A stretch of 34,666 bases of DNA from UBA4656 sp002405525 (GCA_036723735.1 DAIMGT010000043.1:1-34666); one strand, 5' to 3'; positions 1-7,691 are shown, numbered from the stretch's first letter. The notes: generated by a model from the letters alone, not told the origin. Program-made: numbers and translations.

Positions 1-939
1 CGCATCAAGATGCGCACCCAGGGCGGGCGCGAGGTGGAGATGCGCCTGTCCAGCATGCCCACCGCCTTCGGCGAGAAGCTGGTGATGCGCATCTTCGACC
101 CGGAGCTGGTGCTCAAGAACTTCTCCCAACTCGGTTTCTCACGCGCCGAGGAGAAGCTCTGGCGCGAGATGGTCGAGCGCCCCAACGGCATCGTGCTGGT
201 CACCGGCCCCACCGGGTCGGGCAAGACCACCACGCTGTACTCGACGCTCAAGCACCTCGCCACGCCCGACATCAACGTCTGCACGATCGAGGATCCGATC
301 GAGATGGTGGCGCCGGAATTCAACCAGATGCAGGTGCAGACCAACATCGACCTCACCTTCGCCGCCGGCGTGCGCACCCTGCTGCGCCAGGACCCGGACA
401 TCATCATGGTCGGCGAGATTCGCGACCTGGAGACCGCCGAGATGGCGGTGCAGGCGAGCCTCACCGGGCACCTGGTGCTGTCCACCCTGCACACCAACGA
501 CGCACCCAGCGCGATCACCCGGTTGCTCGACCTCGGCGTGCCGTTCTTCCTGCTGCAGTCGACCGTCGCCGGCGTGGTCGCCCAGCGCCTGGTGCGCAAG
601 CTGTGCCACCACTGCAAGCAGCCGGGCGAGGTCGACGAGGCGAAGTGGAAGCTGCTCACCGACGGCTTCGGCTTCCCGGTGCCGGCGCAGTTGATGCGCC
701 CGGTCGGCTGCACCGAGTGCCGCCGCACCGGCTACCTCGGTCGCACTGCGATCTACGAGATGATGCCGCTCACCGGCCGCCTGCGCGGCCTGCTGTCGAA
801 GGACCTCGAACTGCCGAAGTTCCGCGCCGCCGCGCTGGCCGACGGCATGCGCCCGCTGCGCCTGTCGGCGGCCGAGCAGGTCGCCAAGGGCATCACCACG
901 CTGGAAGAGGTGCTGGCGGCGCTGCCGCCGGGGGAATGA
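1..939 (+). CDS. GspE/PilB-family secretion or type IV pilus ATPase, 5'-truncated by the window
   Basis: C-terminal ATPase part of a hexameric traffic ATPase that powers type II secretion or type IV pilus assembly from the cytoplasmic face of the inner membrane. The reading frame is open from base 1, so the N-terminal domain lies outside the window. Visible in order: Walker A GPTGSGKT at about nt 205-228, an Asp-box region (TIEDPIE), Walker B around RQDPDIIMVGEIRD, a His-box (STLHTND), and a four-cysteine zinc motif (CHHC ... CTEC) typical of GspE and PilB. It ends with TGA at 937-939. No gsp or pil gene follows; instead an 800-base repeat-filled gap begins, so this is either the last gene of an operon or an orphan ATPase. 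The family assignment is firm, but the choice between GspE and PilB cannot be made from this fragment. Confidence 0.95.
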   Translation, partial: RIKMRTQGGREVEMRLSSMPTAFGEKLVMRIFDPELVLKNFSQLGFSRAEEKLWREMVERPNGIVLVTGPTGSGKTTTLYSTLKHLATPDINVCTIEDPIEMVAPEFNQMQVQTNIDLTFAAGVRTLLRQDPDIIMVGEIRDLETAEMAVQASLTGHLVLSTLHTNDAPSAITRLLDLGVPFFLLQSTVAGVVAQRLVRKLCHHCKQPGEVDEAKWKLLTDGFGFPVPAQLMRPVGCTECRRTGYLGRTAIYEMMPLTGRLRGLLSKDLELPKFRAAALADGMRPLRLSAAEQVAKGITTLEEVLAALPPGE

Positions 940-1012
940 GCGCGCGGCGCGGTGCGCGCTCGCGTCACGCCTCGCTCGCGCCTACGCGGTCTCGGATGCC
1001 CATGCCTCACCC

Positions 1013-1470
1013 GTAGGAGCGCGCTTGCGCGCGACCAGCACATTTCTAACTTGCCGCAGCCGTATTGCGTCGAGATCTGCTCTGTAGGAGCGCTGCGTGC
1101 AGCGCGACCGCCACGTTTCGATCTTGCCGCAGGCGTCTTGAGCGCGGGGTTGCCTTGCTGTCGCTTGCGACAGCGGAACAACCCAGCAGGCAAGACGCCT
1201 GCGGCAAGATCGAGATGTGGCGATCGCGCGCAAGCGCGCTCCCACCGATGAAGCAGCGGCGCGAAACGCTTCGTCGCTTGCGAGGACGAAACAATCTTGG
1301 GTGCAAGACGCATGCGGCAAGGTCGGCAGGTGGCGATCGCGCTGCACGCAGCGCTCCTACAGTCGAGGCATCGCACGCTATACGCCTGCGGCCAGATCGA
1401 AACGTGGCGGTCGCGCGCAAGCGCGCTCCTACAGGAGAAGCAGCGGCGCGAAATGCTTCGTCGATTGCGA
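1013..1470. repeat. Five-copy REP palindrome array (two subtypes, both orientations)
   Basis: Most of the 806-base gap 940-1745 is a cluster of REP-type palindromes. Cores lie at 1013-1036 (+), 1084-1109 (+), 1222-1245 (-), 1335-1360 (-) and 1409-1432 (-). Four of the five have a GTAG head; the copy at 1222-1245 has GTGG. The stem is either GCGCGC-TT-GCGCGC (copies 1, 3, 5) or GCGCTGC-GT-GCAGCGC (copies 2, 4). Copies 1 and 5 are identical but inverted; copies 2 and 4 differ at one base. Each core carries a tail of about 31 bases with the conserved block CTTGCCGCAGGCGTCTTG, giving units of about 57 bases. A further segment is repeated after copies 3 and 5 (1250-1283 and 1437-1470, starting GAAGCAGCGGCGCGAAA). 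GTAG-headed REPs are known to be mobilised by RAYT transposases; none is encoded here. Confidence 0.9.
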
Positions 1471-1508
1471 TCACGACAAACCCTCGCAAACGACAGCCTC
1501 ACCGTGCT

Positions 1509-1534
1509 GTGCAACGAGCGCAGCGAACGGCACC
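1509..1534 (+). repeat. Degenerate copy of the GTAGGGTG palindrome family
   Basis: It reads GTGCAACGAGCGCAGCGAA then CGGCACC. It shares the exact core GAGCGCAGCGAA with the better-preserved inverted copy at 13542-13572 and resembles that at 33829-33859. The stem arms are partly decayed. It follows directly after the REP array. Confidence 0.5.
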
Positions 1535-1672
1535 CTGCGCGCTCAGGAAAGCCCAACGACCCGACCGGACGGCGCCGGCCGCCTGCCGTTCGTCTGGCGC
1601 GTCGCCGCTGATGCCAGGCCGAGACCTGATTCGGAACCAAAGCACACGGGTTTCGGAAGTAAACAGGGATAT

Positions 1673-1701
1673 TGCCCCCCCCGGATTTCCTTTGCTAGCC
1701 T
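1673..1701 (+). promoter_or_regulatory. Possible promoter with a C8 tract, upstream of the 1746 gene
   Basis: TTGCCC (1673-1678) and TAGCCT (1696-1701) are spaced by 17 bases and could form a weak sigma-70 promoter 45 bases before the start codon. A run of eight C (1675-1682) covers the -35 element and the start of the spacer. The match to consensus is weak, so this is a suggestion only. Confidence 0.25.
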
Positions 1702-1745
1702 GCCCTCGTCAGGGGCACTGAAAATCCATCACATGGAGTTGATCG

Positions 1746-2324
1746 ATGAACGCGTTTCGAACTGTTTTTCATGCAGCCATTCTCGCGATCGGCGGGTTTG
1801 GCGTCTCAACGCCGAGCAACGGCGCCGCGCTCGACACACTCGAGGCCGTCGCGAGCGAGACCTGTCAGGTTGACTGCCTGGAGGCGGTGTACGACGGTGA
1901 GCTGGTCCACGTGTTCTTTGTCGATGCCAGCGGAAAGCGGCACCATCTGTCGACCTCGTCAAGGTCGGAGGAGCTGGTCGATCTGGCTGGCCCCAAAGCG
2001 GCAAGGGTCTCGCCGACCGTGGTTCGTGTCCCTGTTATGCCGTCCAGCGAAGCGGTGAAGTCGCTGGGTTGCGGCATTGACGGTTACGGGTGGGATGCCG
2101 GGGAAGAGATGTGGTCTCGGATGATCTCCAACACCAACGGACCCAACGGGTCGACACGGACGGATGCCCGCAGCATCTACCTCGCGCGGGGGCGGGCGAT
2201 GATCTTCACGACGACAACCCAGACGCCCTCGTCGACCGGCGTGCCGACTTCGAGCACGTCGACCAGTGAAGTTCCCGCATCGCGGAAGTCGGGCACACCG
2301 CGGGGGTGCACGCAGGTGGAGTAG
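1746..2324 (+). CDS. Exported protein of unknown function with Ser/Thr-rich tail
   Basis: 192 residues; no family recognised. The N-terminus (MNAFRTVFHAAILAIGGFGV...) looks like a Sec signal peptide with probable cleavage near residue 27, so the product is probably periplasmic or secreted. A GGAG Shine-Dalgarno about 9 bases upstream supports this start. The mature part has four cysteines (pair C-x3-C near residue 40, one near 108, one near the C-terminus), which could form disulfides. Residues about 155-180 are rich in Thr and Ser, like a linker or anchor segment. The gene stands alone between the REP array and a convergent Ax21-like gene, and its base composition is a little less GC-rich than its neighbours. 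It is probably an accessory, lineage-specific gene. Confidence 0.7.
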   Translation: MNAFRTVFHAAILAIGGFGVSTPSNGAALDTLEAVASETCQVDCLEAVYDGELVHVFFVDASGKRHHLSTSSRSEELVDLAGPKAARVSPTVVRVPVMPSSEAVKSLGCGIDGYGWDAGEEMWSRMISNTNGPNGSTRTDARSIYLARGRAMIFTTTTQTPSSTGVPTSSTSTSEVPASRKSGTPRGCTQVE

Positions 2325-2400
2325 TCCTTTCCGGGATTGAGTCGGCCTCGTTTGCCGGGCGCCTTTCGAGGCGTCGAGCAGCGAGACGTTTTGCGATCGA

Positions 2401-2429
2401 GCCGGGGACCGGCTACCGCCGGCCCCGGC
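2401..2429. terminator. Hairpin between convergent genes (possible bidirectional terminator)
   Basis: GCCGGGG (2401-2407) pairs with CCCCGGC (2423-2429), with a further CCGG/CCGG pair inside. It sits between the stop codons of the convergent genes ending at 2324 (+) and 2441 (-). There is no clear U-tract, so termination is inferred from position and stem strength. Confidence 0.45.
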
Positions 2430-2440
2430 TACATCGAGGC

Positions 2441-3058
2441 TCAGAACGAAATCCGCGGACCCACGAACACCCGGTTGTCCGCGTCCGAGAAACTCACCTC
2501 GGCCGCGATGCCCCATTGCGGGTTGAACTTGTACTGGCCGCCGGCGAAGAACGCCGTGTCGCTGCCGTCGGCGTCGGCGGCGAAGCGGCAGGCCGGCGGC
2601 ACCGGGACGATGGCGATGCAGACGACCTCGCCATCGAAGCCGATGTCGCGGTGACGCACGCCGGCGGATGCTTCGAAGGCGGGCGAGAGCGCGGCGCGCA
2701 CGCCGACCTCCACGCCGTAGCCGTCGCCGTCGCCGATCACGTCGTAGTCGGCCCGCTCGTAGGACACGCGGGCCACCAGGTCCACGTCGTCCGAGATCGC
2801 GAGGCTGTAGCCGACCCCGGCGCGCCAGTCGGCGAGGTCGAAGTCGTCGTGGCCGGTGCGCTCGTAGCCGCCGAAGAAATGCAACGAATCGGTGATCGCG
2901 CCGGAACCGCGCACGCCGAAGCCGTTGCCGCCGTCGAGGATGTCGCGATCGGAGCGGGCGTAGCCGGCTTCGAGCCAGGTGTAGGACAGATCGCCGGCGG
3001 AGGCGGTGCCGGCGGTGCCGGCGAGCAGGGCGGCGGCGAGTGCGAGGGGATGCTTCAT
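2441..3058 (-). CDS. Ax21-family outer-membrane beta-barrel protein
   Basis: 205 residues. A signal peptide (MKHPLALAAALLAGTAGTASA) is followed by amphipathic strands. The layout matches the Ax21 family known from Xanthomonas and Stenotrophomonas: SYTWLEAGYARSD at the N-terminus, a central GVGYSLAISDDVDLVARVSYE, then GYGVEVGVRAALSPAFEASAG, and a C-terminus FNPQWGIAAEVSFSD ... FVGPRISF ending in Phe, as outer-membrane barrels do for BAM recognition. The start at 3058 is preceded by GGAGAATGGC; a second in-frame ATG 12 bases upstream is possible. It is probably an outer-membrane or vesicle protein. A disulfide-sized loop with two Cys (VVCIAI ... PACRFA) lies near residues 155-170. It is transcribed alone, with 233 non-coding bases upstream. 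Confidence 0.88.
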   Translation of the reverse strand: MKHPLALAAALLAGTAGTASAGDLSYTWLEAGYARSDRDILDGGNGFGVRGSGAITDSLHFFGGYERTGHDDFDLADWRAGVGYSLAISDDVDLVARVSYERADYDVIGDGDGYGVEVGVRAALSPAFEASAGVRHRDIGFDGEVVCIAIVPVPPACRFAADADGSDTAFFAGGQYKFNPQWGIAAEVSFSDADNRVFVGPRISF

Positions 3059-3291
3059 GCCATTCTCCATGTTGGGTGCGGTGCCGTGGCCGATTGCAGC
3101 CGGGGTCGCCAGCAGGACGCGCCAGCCACGCCGGGCGTCGCAGCAGGCTGCCGGCGGTCGATGCGGAACCCGATCGACGCGAGCGGTCGCGGCAACGGCA
3201 TGCTGCGGCCGCCGGTGATCGGCGGACAGCGGTCGAAGGTCATGGTTCGTTGCGGCCTTCAGAACGTGTTCAAGTTCCATTCCATCGGCGT

Positions 3292-3756
3292 TCAGGCGCC
3301 GCCGCGCCAGCCGTGCTGGCGCCATGCCTCGAACACCGTCACCGCCACCGCGTTGGACAGGTTCAGGCTGCGGTTGCCTGGCCGCATCGGCAGCCGCAGC
3401 ACATGGCCGGCCGGCAGTGTCGCCAGCACTTCGTCGGGCAGGCCGCAGCTCTCGGGACCGAACAGCAGGGCATCGCCGGCCGCGTAGGCCACGGCGTCGA
3501 AGCCCCGTGTGCCGGCGGTGGCCAGCGCGAACAGCCGCGGCGGGCGCTCGCGGGCGAGGTAGTCGTCCAGCGAGTCGTGCACCGCGACGTCGGCGAACTC
3601 GTGGTAGTCGAGACCGGCCCGGCGCAGCCGGGCGTGGTCGAGGTCGAAGCCGAGCGGACGGACGAGGTGCAGGCGGGCGCCGGTGTTGGCGCACAGGCGG
3701 ATCACATTGCCGGTGTTGGGTGGAATCTCCGGCCGCCAGAGCACCACGTCGAACAC
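3292..3756 (-). CDS. trmL: tRNA (cytidine(34)-2'-O)-methyltransferase TrmL
   Basis: 154 residues, the usual length of TrmL/CspR. This SPOUT enzyme methylates the ribose of wobble base 34 in tRNA-Leu isoacceptors using S-adenosylmethionine. The family motifs are all visible: PEIPPNTGNVIRLCANTG near the N-terminus, LFGPESCGLP in the middle, and the knot segment RLPMRPGNRSLNLSNAVAV near the C-terminus. The start is GTG at 3756. Only 15 bases separate it from the hemY stop, so it is probably the last gene of the hemD-hemX-hemY transcript. No terminator is evident in the next 230 bases. Confidence 0.93.
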   Translation of the reverse strand: MFDVVLWRPEIPPNTGNVIRLCANTGARLHLVRPLGFDLDHARLRRAGLDYHEFADVAVHDSLDDYLARERPPRLFALATAGTRGFDAVAYAAGDALLFGPESCGLPDEVLATLPAGHVLRLPMRPGNRSLNLSNAVAVTVFEAWRQHGWRGGA

Positions 3757-3771
3757 GCGGCCGATCCCGTC

Positions 3772-5037
3772 TCAGGCTCGCGGCAGCACCGGCACGCCGT
3801 GTTCGTTGCGCACCTCCGGCGCCGGCAGTGGGGTAGCGACGTCATCGCGGCCGTGGCGCGCATTCACCGCCGTGGCTTCCTCGCCGCGCGCAACCGCCAG
3901 TGCGTTGGCGAGCGCGCGCTGCGCGCGCGCGGCGTCGTCCTGCGCGGCATAGAGCAGACCCAGTTCCTCCCACGCCGCCGGCCCGGCACCATTGGACAGC
4001 GCGCGCCGCAGGTACTCCTCGGACTTCGTCCACAGCTCGCCCTCGCGGCACAGACGGCCGATCGCCAGCAGCAGGCCCGGGCTGGCGGGATGGTCCCTGA
4101 GCCAAGCCTCCGCGCGGCCGATCCGCTGCGCGCGCTGCGCGGTCGGCAGTCGCGCCCAAGCCTCGACCACGCGGTCCGACCATTGCGCCTTGAGTGCCGA
4201 TTCGACCTCGTCGGCCACGTCGTCGCCGAGTCCCAGCGCGGTGGCGCGGCGCGCGAAGGCCACCGCGACCGGCGCAGCCTTGCGCTGGTGGCGCGAGAAC
4301 TCCGCCCACAGCGCGCGCAGACTGACCGCATCGGAACACTGCGCGAGCGCCTGACCGAGCACCTCGGCCTCGAAGGCGTCCATGGTCGCCGGCGCGTAGG
4401 CCTGGGCCTTGCGCAGCCGCGCCAGCATCGGCAGCGATTCGCGAGCGCGACCACGCGCGGCCAGCGACGCGACCAGCGTGCGCACGCCGGCCGGCGGCAG
4501 ACGTTGCCCGTGGTCGAGCGGGGTGAGGATCTCGATCGCGGCGCCGGCGCGCCCGTCTTCGAGCTCCGCCTCGGCGCGCAACACGCTGGCCGCGACCTCG
4601 CCCTCGCCGGTGTCGGCCAGTCGCTGAAGGAGCACGCCGTGCCGTGCGGCGTCGCCGTGCTGCCGTGCGGCGGCCACTGCGGCGACCAGGGCCGGGATGT
4701 TCAACGAGCGCAGGCGCGCCGCGTCTTCCAGCAAGTTGCCTGCGCGCTTCGGGCGGCCTTCGGCCAGCGCCAGCATGCCGCGGGCGAACTGGCGCCGGCC
4801 GCGTCGCCGCGCGCGCGCCACCATCACCCGCAGCGGCCAGCGCAGCAGCCACACCGCGAGCCACGCCAGGGCGAGCAGGGCGACGGTGGCCAGCACCGCG
4901 AATACGAGCGAGGTCTCGACCACGAAGCGCCCGCGCTGGATGAACACGTAGCCCGGGTCGGCACCGATCGCCCACGCTGCCAGCGCCGCCGCGAACGCGC
5001 TACCGAGCAGGCCCAGCAGGATGCGATACGCCCTCAT
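3772..5037 (-). CDS. hemY: HemY-type inner-membrane TPR protein of the haem cluster
   Basis: 421 residues. Two N-terminal hydrophobic segments (about residues 5-25 and 40-65) are followed by a basic stretch (ARARRRGRRQFARG) and a long alpha-helical, TPR-like region to about residue 400. This is the proteobacterial HemY_N architecture, unrelated to the protoporphyrinogen oxidase also called HemY in Gram-positives. The ATG at 5037 overlaps the hemX stop in an ATGA, showing translational coupling. In enterobacteria the gene lies downstream of hemC-hemD-hemX; its exact biochemical role is not settled. The C-terminus ends with a Pro-rich tail. The assignment rests on topology, length and gene order. 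Confidence 0.88.
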   Translation of the reverse strand: MRAYRILLGLLGSAFAAALAAWAIGADPGYVFIQRGRFVVETSLVFAVLATVALLALAWLAVWLLRWPLRVMVARARRRGRRQFARGMLALAEGRPKRAGNLLEDAARLRSLNIPALVAAVAAARQHGDAARHGVLLQRLADTGEGEVAASVLRAEAELEDGRAGAAIEILTPLDHGQRLPPAGVRTLVASLAARGRARESLPMLARLRKAQAYAPATMDAFEAEVLGQALAQCSDAVSLRALWAEFSRHQRKAAPVAVAFARRATALGLGDDVADEVESALKAQWSDRVVEAWARLPTAQRAQRIGRAEAWLRDHPASPGLLLAIGRLCREGELWTKSEEYLRRALSNGAGPAAWEELGLLYAAQDDAARAQRALANALAVARGEEATAVNARHGRDDVATPLPAPEVRNEHGVPVLPRA

Positions 5038-6098
5038 TCGCCGTCGTTTCCGGCATCCGCCAGCGCGCGCGTCGCGCGCAGGTTGCGCAGTTCGGCGAGC
5101 GCGCCGCCGACCGTGGGCCAATCGCCGCGCGCCGGCACGGCGAGCACCGCGTCCAATGAGGCCAGCGCGCGCTGCACGCCGGGGTCGGCGGTTTCGAAGC
5201 CGGACTCGACCCCGGCGCGCGCGCGCGCGGCGGCCGCGCGCAGCACCGCGTCGTCGCCGCGGGCGAGTGCCGCCTTGGCGAGATGGACTTCCACCACCAC
5301 AGCGGTGCGCCCGGCGACCGCTTCCGGCACCGCGCCGGCCGCGGCGTCGGTCGACAGTTCCCGCACGCGCACGAAGCGCGACAGGGCCTGCGCGACGTGA
5401 TCGAGCCAGCCGGCGGTCGGCGGCAGTGGCGTCTGCGGTGCGCCCGGCGAAGCGCCGCGCATGGGCAGGGCGGGCAGGGCGTCGGCCACCGCATCGAGGC
5501 CGCGCAGCAGGGCGCCGCGGTCCGGGCGCGGCACCGCCGACAGCGCCTCGATCTCGGCGGCGATCGTCTGCCGCACGCCGGCGAACAGGGGGTCGTCGAG
5601 TGCGGCCAGTTCGGCATCGGCCAGCCGGAACGCGGCGATGGTCGCGTCCGGATCGTCGAACAGGGCCAATCGCTCGGCGCCGAGCCGGAGCAGGAACTCG
5701 GCTTCGTTCAGTCGCAGCAGCACTCCGCCGGAAAGGCTGCGCTCGGCGAGCCGCGATACCGCGTCCTCGAGCAGGCGCGCACGCTCACCGAGGCCGAGGA
5801 CTTCCTCGCGCAGGCTCTGGTTGACCCCTTCGACATCCTTCAGGCGGCGGTCGATCGACTCGCGCGCGGTCGACGCGTCGGCCAGGTCGCGCTCGCGGCG
5901 GGCCACCGCCTCGCCTTGCGCGCGCCGCGCCTGTTCCGACGCGGACAGCGCAAGGCCAGTGTCGAAGGCCGACCAGGCGGCCCAGCCCGCCAGCGCGAGC
6001 GCGGCGGCGGCGGCAAACAGCGAAAGGGTTGCGGCGGGGGCGCGCCGCGGCGCCGCGGCGGGCGCGGCATCGGCGGAGACGGCGGCGGGATCGGACAT
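5034..6098 (-). CDS. hemX: HemX-family membrane protein
   Basis: 354 residues from ATG 6098; a GTG two codons upstream (6104) is an alternative. A short cytoplasmic Ala/Pro-rich N-terminus is followed by one transmembrane segment (about residues 27-47), a heptad-rich coiled coil (ASEQARRAQGEAVARRERDL ..., about 55-120) and a helical periplasmic domain containing LRLNEAEFLLRLGAERL, a signature of the HemX/DUF513 family. The family is often annotated as uroporphyrinogen-III C-methyltransferase, but the SAM methyltransferase fold is not seen here, so that activity should not be assumed. It lies 63 bases after hemD and overlaps hemY by 4 bases. A scaffold or quality role at the membrane in tetrapyrrole synthesis is plausible. 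Confidence 0.88.
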   Translation of the reverse strand: MSDPAAVSADAAPAAAPRRAPAATLSLFAAAAALALAGWAAWSAFDTGLALSASEQARRAQGEAVARRERDLADASTARESIDRRLKDVEGVNQSLREEVLGLGERARLLEDAVSRLAERSLSGGVLLRLNEAEFLLRLGAERLALFDDPDATIAAFRLADAELAALDDPLFAGVRQTIAAEIEALSAVPRPDRGALLRGLDAVADALPALPMRGASPGAPQTPLPPTAGWLDHVAQALSRFVRVRELSTDAAAGAVPEAVAGRTAVVVEVHLAKAALARGDDAVLRAAAARARAGVESGFETADPGVQRALASLDAVLAVPARGDWPTVGGALAELRNLRATRALADAGNDGE

Positions 6099-6161
6099 TT
6101 CCACGTCGGCGGAGTCGATACGCGAATCGTATCAGCACCTCGCGCTGGCGGCGCGGCGCCG

Positions 6162-6923
6162 TCAGCGCGCAGCAGCGGCCAGAAGGTCGGCGCCGAGCGC
6201 GGAGCGGGCGACGCGCGATGCGCGCAAGCCGGCGGCGAGCGCGGCGTCCGCGACCCGCGCGCTACTCGCCACCACCGCCGCGCCGCGCAGCAGTACCCAC
6301 GCGTCGGCAGGCAGTGTCGTGCGCAGGTTGCCCAGCGTTTCCACGCTGGACAGCAGCAGCACGAGGCGGCCGGGCGCCCGCGCCAGCGGGCGCAGGTGGC
6401 GGGCGTCGAGCCGTGCCGGCACCCGGCGGTAGACCTCGACCAGGTCGACCCGCGTGCCACGCGCCCGCAGGCCGTCCGCGATCAGGCCGCGGCCCCCCGG
6501 GGCGCCGATCACCGCCGCCACGCGCGGCGGCACCGCCGCCAGCGCTGCGAGCAGGCCTTCACTGTCATAGCGGCGGTCGGGCGCCCGCGCGACGACCCCG
6601 CGGCGCGCGAGTGCACGGGCGGTCGCGGGCCCGACCGCATGGACCGCTGCGCCGCGCCGCGGCCGCCAGCGGGGGCGCAGGGCGAAGGCAAAGCGCACCG
6701 CGGCGGGGCTGGTGAACACCACGGCGTCGGCACGCGCTGCGCGATCGAGCCCGGCCCGCGCGGCCTGCGGATCCGCAGCCCCGCGCAGGGCCGCGCCGGG
6801 CAGCAGCACCGCCTGCGCGCCCAGCGCGCGCGCGGCCCGCGCCAGTGCTCCACCGGTGCCGGCGGGACGGGTCACGACCACGGTGCGTCCGGCGAGTGGC
6901 GCGGGGCGGGGACGGCGCGTCAT
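6162..6923 (-). CDS. hemD: Uroporphyrinogen-III synthase
   Basis: 253 residues, the usual HemD length. The enzyme closes and inverts ring D of hydroxymethylbilane to give uroporphyrinogen III, in the cytoplasm. HemD is poorly conserved in sequence, but the hallmarks are present: RTVVVTRPAG near the N-terminus, ADAVVFTSPAAVRF near residue 70, AVGPATARAL in the linker, then DSEGLLAAL, and LLLLSSVETLGNL near residue 185. The start was placed at ATG 6923 because this residue begins the recognisable domain; the frame stays open further upstream without any HemD-like sequence. hemC, the usual upstream partner, is not in the window: a divergent thioesterase gene takes its place. First gene of the probable hemD-hemX-hemY-trmL operon. 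Confidence 0.88.
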   Translation of the reverse strand: MTRRPRPAPLAGRTVVVTRPAGTGGALARAARALGAQAVLLPGAALRGAADPQAARAGLDRAARADAVVFTSPAAVRFAFALRPRWRPRRGAAVHAVGPATARALARRGVVARAPDRRYDSEGLLAALAAVPPRVAAVIGAPGGRGLIADGLRARGTRVDLVEVYRRVPARLDARHLRPLARAPGRLVLLLSSVETLGNLRTTLPADAWVLLRGAAVVASSARVADAALAAGLRASRVARSALGADLLAAAAR

Positions 6924-6938
6924 CGCTTGCGATGCTAG

Positions 6939-6960
6939 CAGGGTGTCGGTACACACCCTG
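6939..6960. promoter_or_regulatory. Perfect inverted repeat just upstream of hemD
   Basis: CAGGGTGT (6939-6946) and ACACCCTG (6953-6960) form a perfect 8-base inverted repeat around CGGTAC, ending 16 bases before the hemD start. It could be an operator or a 5'-leader hairpin. No regulator is identified. Confidence 0.4.
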
Positions 6961-7023
6961 CCGGCGCGCCGCGTGGATGCCGCGCTCGCGAATCGATCGC
7001 GCAAGCGGCTGATCCGGCCGGAA

Positions 7024-7048
7024 CGAGTCCGCCCATGCGCCGGACTCG
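7024..7048. repeat. Dispersed hairpin related to the element at 29842
   Basis: CGAGTCCG (7024-7031) and CGGACTCG (7041-7048) form an 8-base stem. Over 28 aligned positions it matches the hairpin starting at 29842 at 22, so the two look like members of one dispersed palindromic family, possibly decayed REPs. Confidence 0.45.
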
Positions 7049-7103
7049 CGATTTCGGGAAAGCGCAGGACAGCAAATTCTCGACAGCCCGCCCGGGAACC
7101 TGT

Positions 7104-7125
7104 GAACAAGTATCCACACTTGTTC
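7104..7125. promoter_or_regulatory. Perfect inverted repeat in the hemD/thioesterase divergent region
   Basis: GAACAAGT (7104-7111) and ACTTGTTC (7118-7125) flank ATCCAC. The 8-base arms are AT-richer than their surroundings, as regulator sites often are. Part of it (GTATCCACA) matches the DnaA-box consensus TTATCCACA at eight of nine positions, which may be chance. It lies about 75 bases upstream of the thioesterase start. Confidence 0.4.
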
Positions 7126-7198
7126 CGTCGCGTCCGCCCGGTTGCCGCGCGCTGGCCGCACCGGGCAGACTCGCGATCCCTTCCCTGCGCAGTCCGCC

Positions 7199-7663
7199 AT
7201 GATCGAAGCCGGCGACCTCCGTGCCCTCGAGCGCGCGCTGCGGGAGGGCATTCCGCTGGCCCGCGCGATGGACGTTCGTGCGCTCGACTACGATGGCCAC
7301 CGGCTCGCGCTGGGCGCGCCGCTGGCGCCGAACGTCAACGACAAGGGAAATGCCTTCGGCGGCAGCCTGTCGAGCCTGCTGACGCTGGCGGCCTGGGGCC
7401 TGGTCAACCTGAAAATGGCCGAAGCCGGGTTGGTCGCCGATGTCTACGTCCAGCAGGCGAACCTGTCGTACCTCGCGCCGGTGTGGGGTGAACTGATCGC
7501 CGAGGCCTATGCCGAGGACGGCGCCTGGCCCGGATTCCTCGCCGCCTTGCGCGAACGGGGTCGAGCGCGCATTGTGGTGTTCGCCGAGATCGCCGGCGCC
7601 GGCGGCGCCGGCACCGCGGCGCGGCAGGACGCCCGGTTCGTCGCCAGGGCGGCGTCCGGTTAG
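7199..7663 (+). CDS. Hotdog-fold thioesterase (YiiD C-terminal domain family)
   Basis: 154 residues, corresponding to the C-terminal thioesterase domain of YiiD without the acetyltransferase half. The signature APLAPNVNDKGNAFGGSLSSLLTLAAW (about residues 39-65) is characteristic, followed by VADVYVQQANLSYLAPVWGELIAEA, a typical hotdog core strand pair. It probably hydrolyses an acyl-CoA or acyl-ACP thioester, but no substrate can be inferred. ATG 7199 is chosen because the domain starts soon after; the frame is open further upstream. It faces hemD across a 275-base region with three inverted repeats, and is followed after 28 bases by a lipoprotein gene on the same strand. Confidence 0.88.
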   Translation: MIEAGDLRALERALREGIPLARAMDVRALDYDGHRLALGAPLAPNVNDKGNAFGGSLSSLLTLAAWGLVNLKMAEAGLVADVYVQQANLSYLAPVWGELIAEAYAEDGAWPGFLAALRERGRARIVVFAEIAGAGGAGTAARQDARFVARAASG

Positions 7664-7691
7664 CATGGTCGCTGGGAGCAGGAGATCGCGC

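Noticed and set aside
139..612. Long antisense frame over the GspE/PilB gene
   Set aside because: Its His/Gly/Ala-rich composition is what high-GC3 codons give on the opposite strand; the plus strand carries a clear ATPase.
1013..1470. CRISPR array
   Set aside because: Repeats occur in both orientations, have palindromic cores and conserved tails rather than unique spacers of constant length, and no cas gene is present.
1013..1640. Small protein genes in several frames of the repeat region
   Set aside because: All frames read through the REP palindromes in both directions and give Arg/Ala/Ser-rich translations with no ribosome site.
7109..7125. Replication origin suggested by a DnaA-box-like sequence
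   Set aside because: One imperfect box only, no cluster, no AT-rich unwinding region and no dnaA, dnaN or gyrB nearby.
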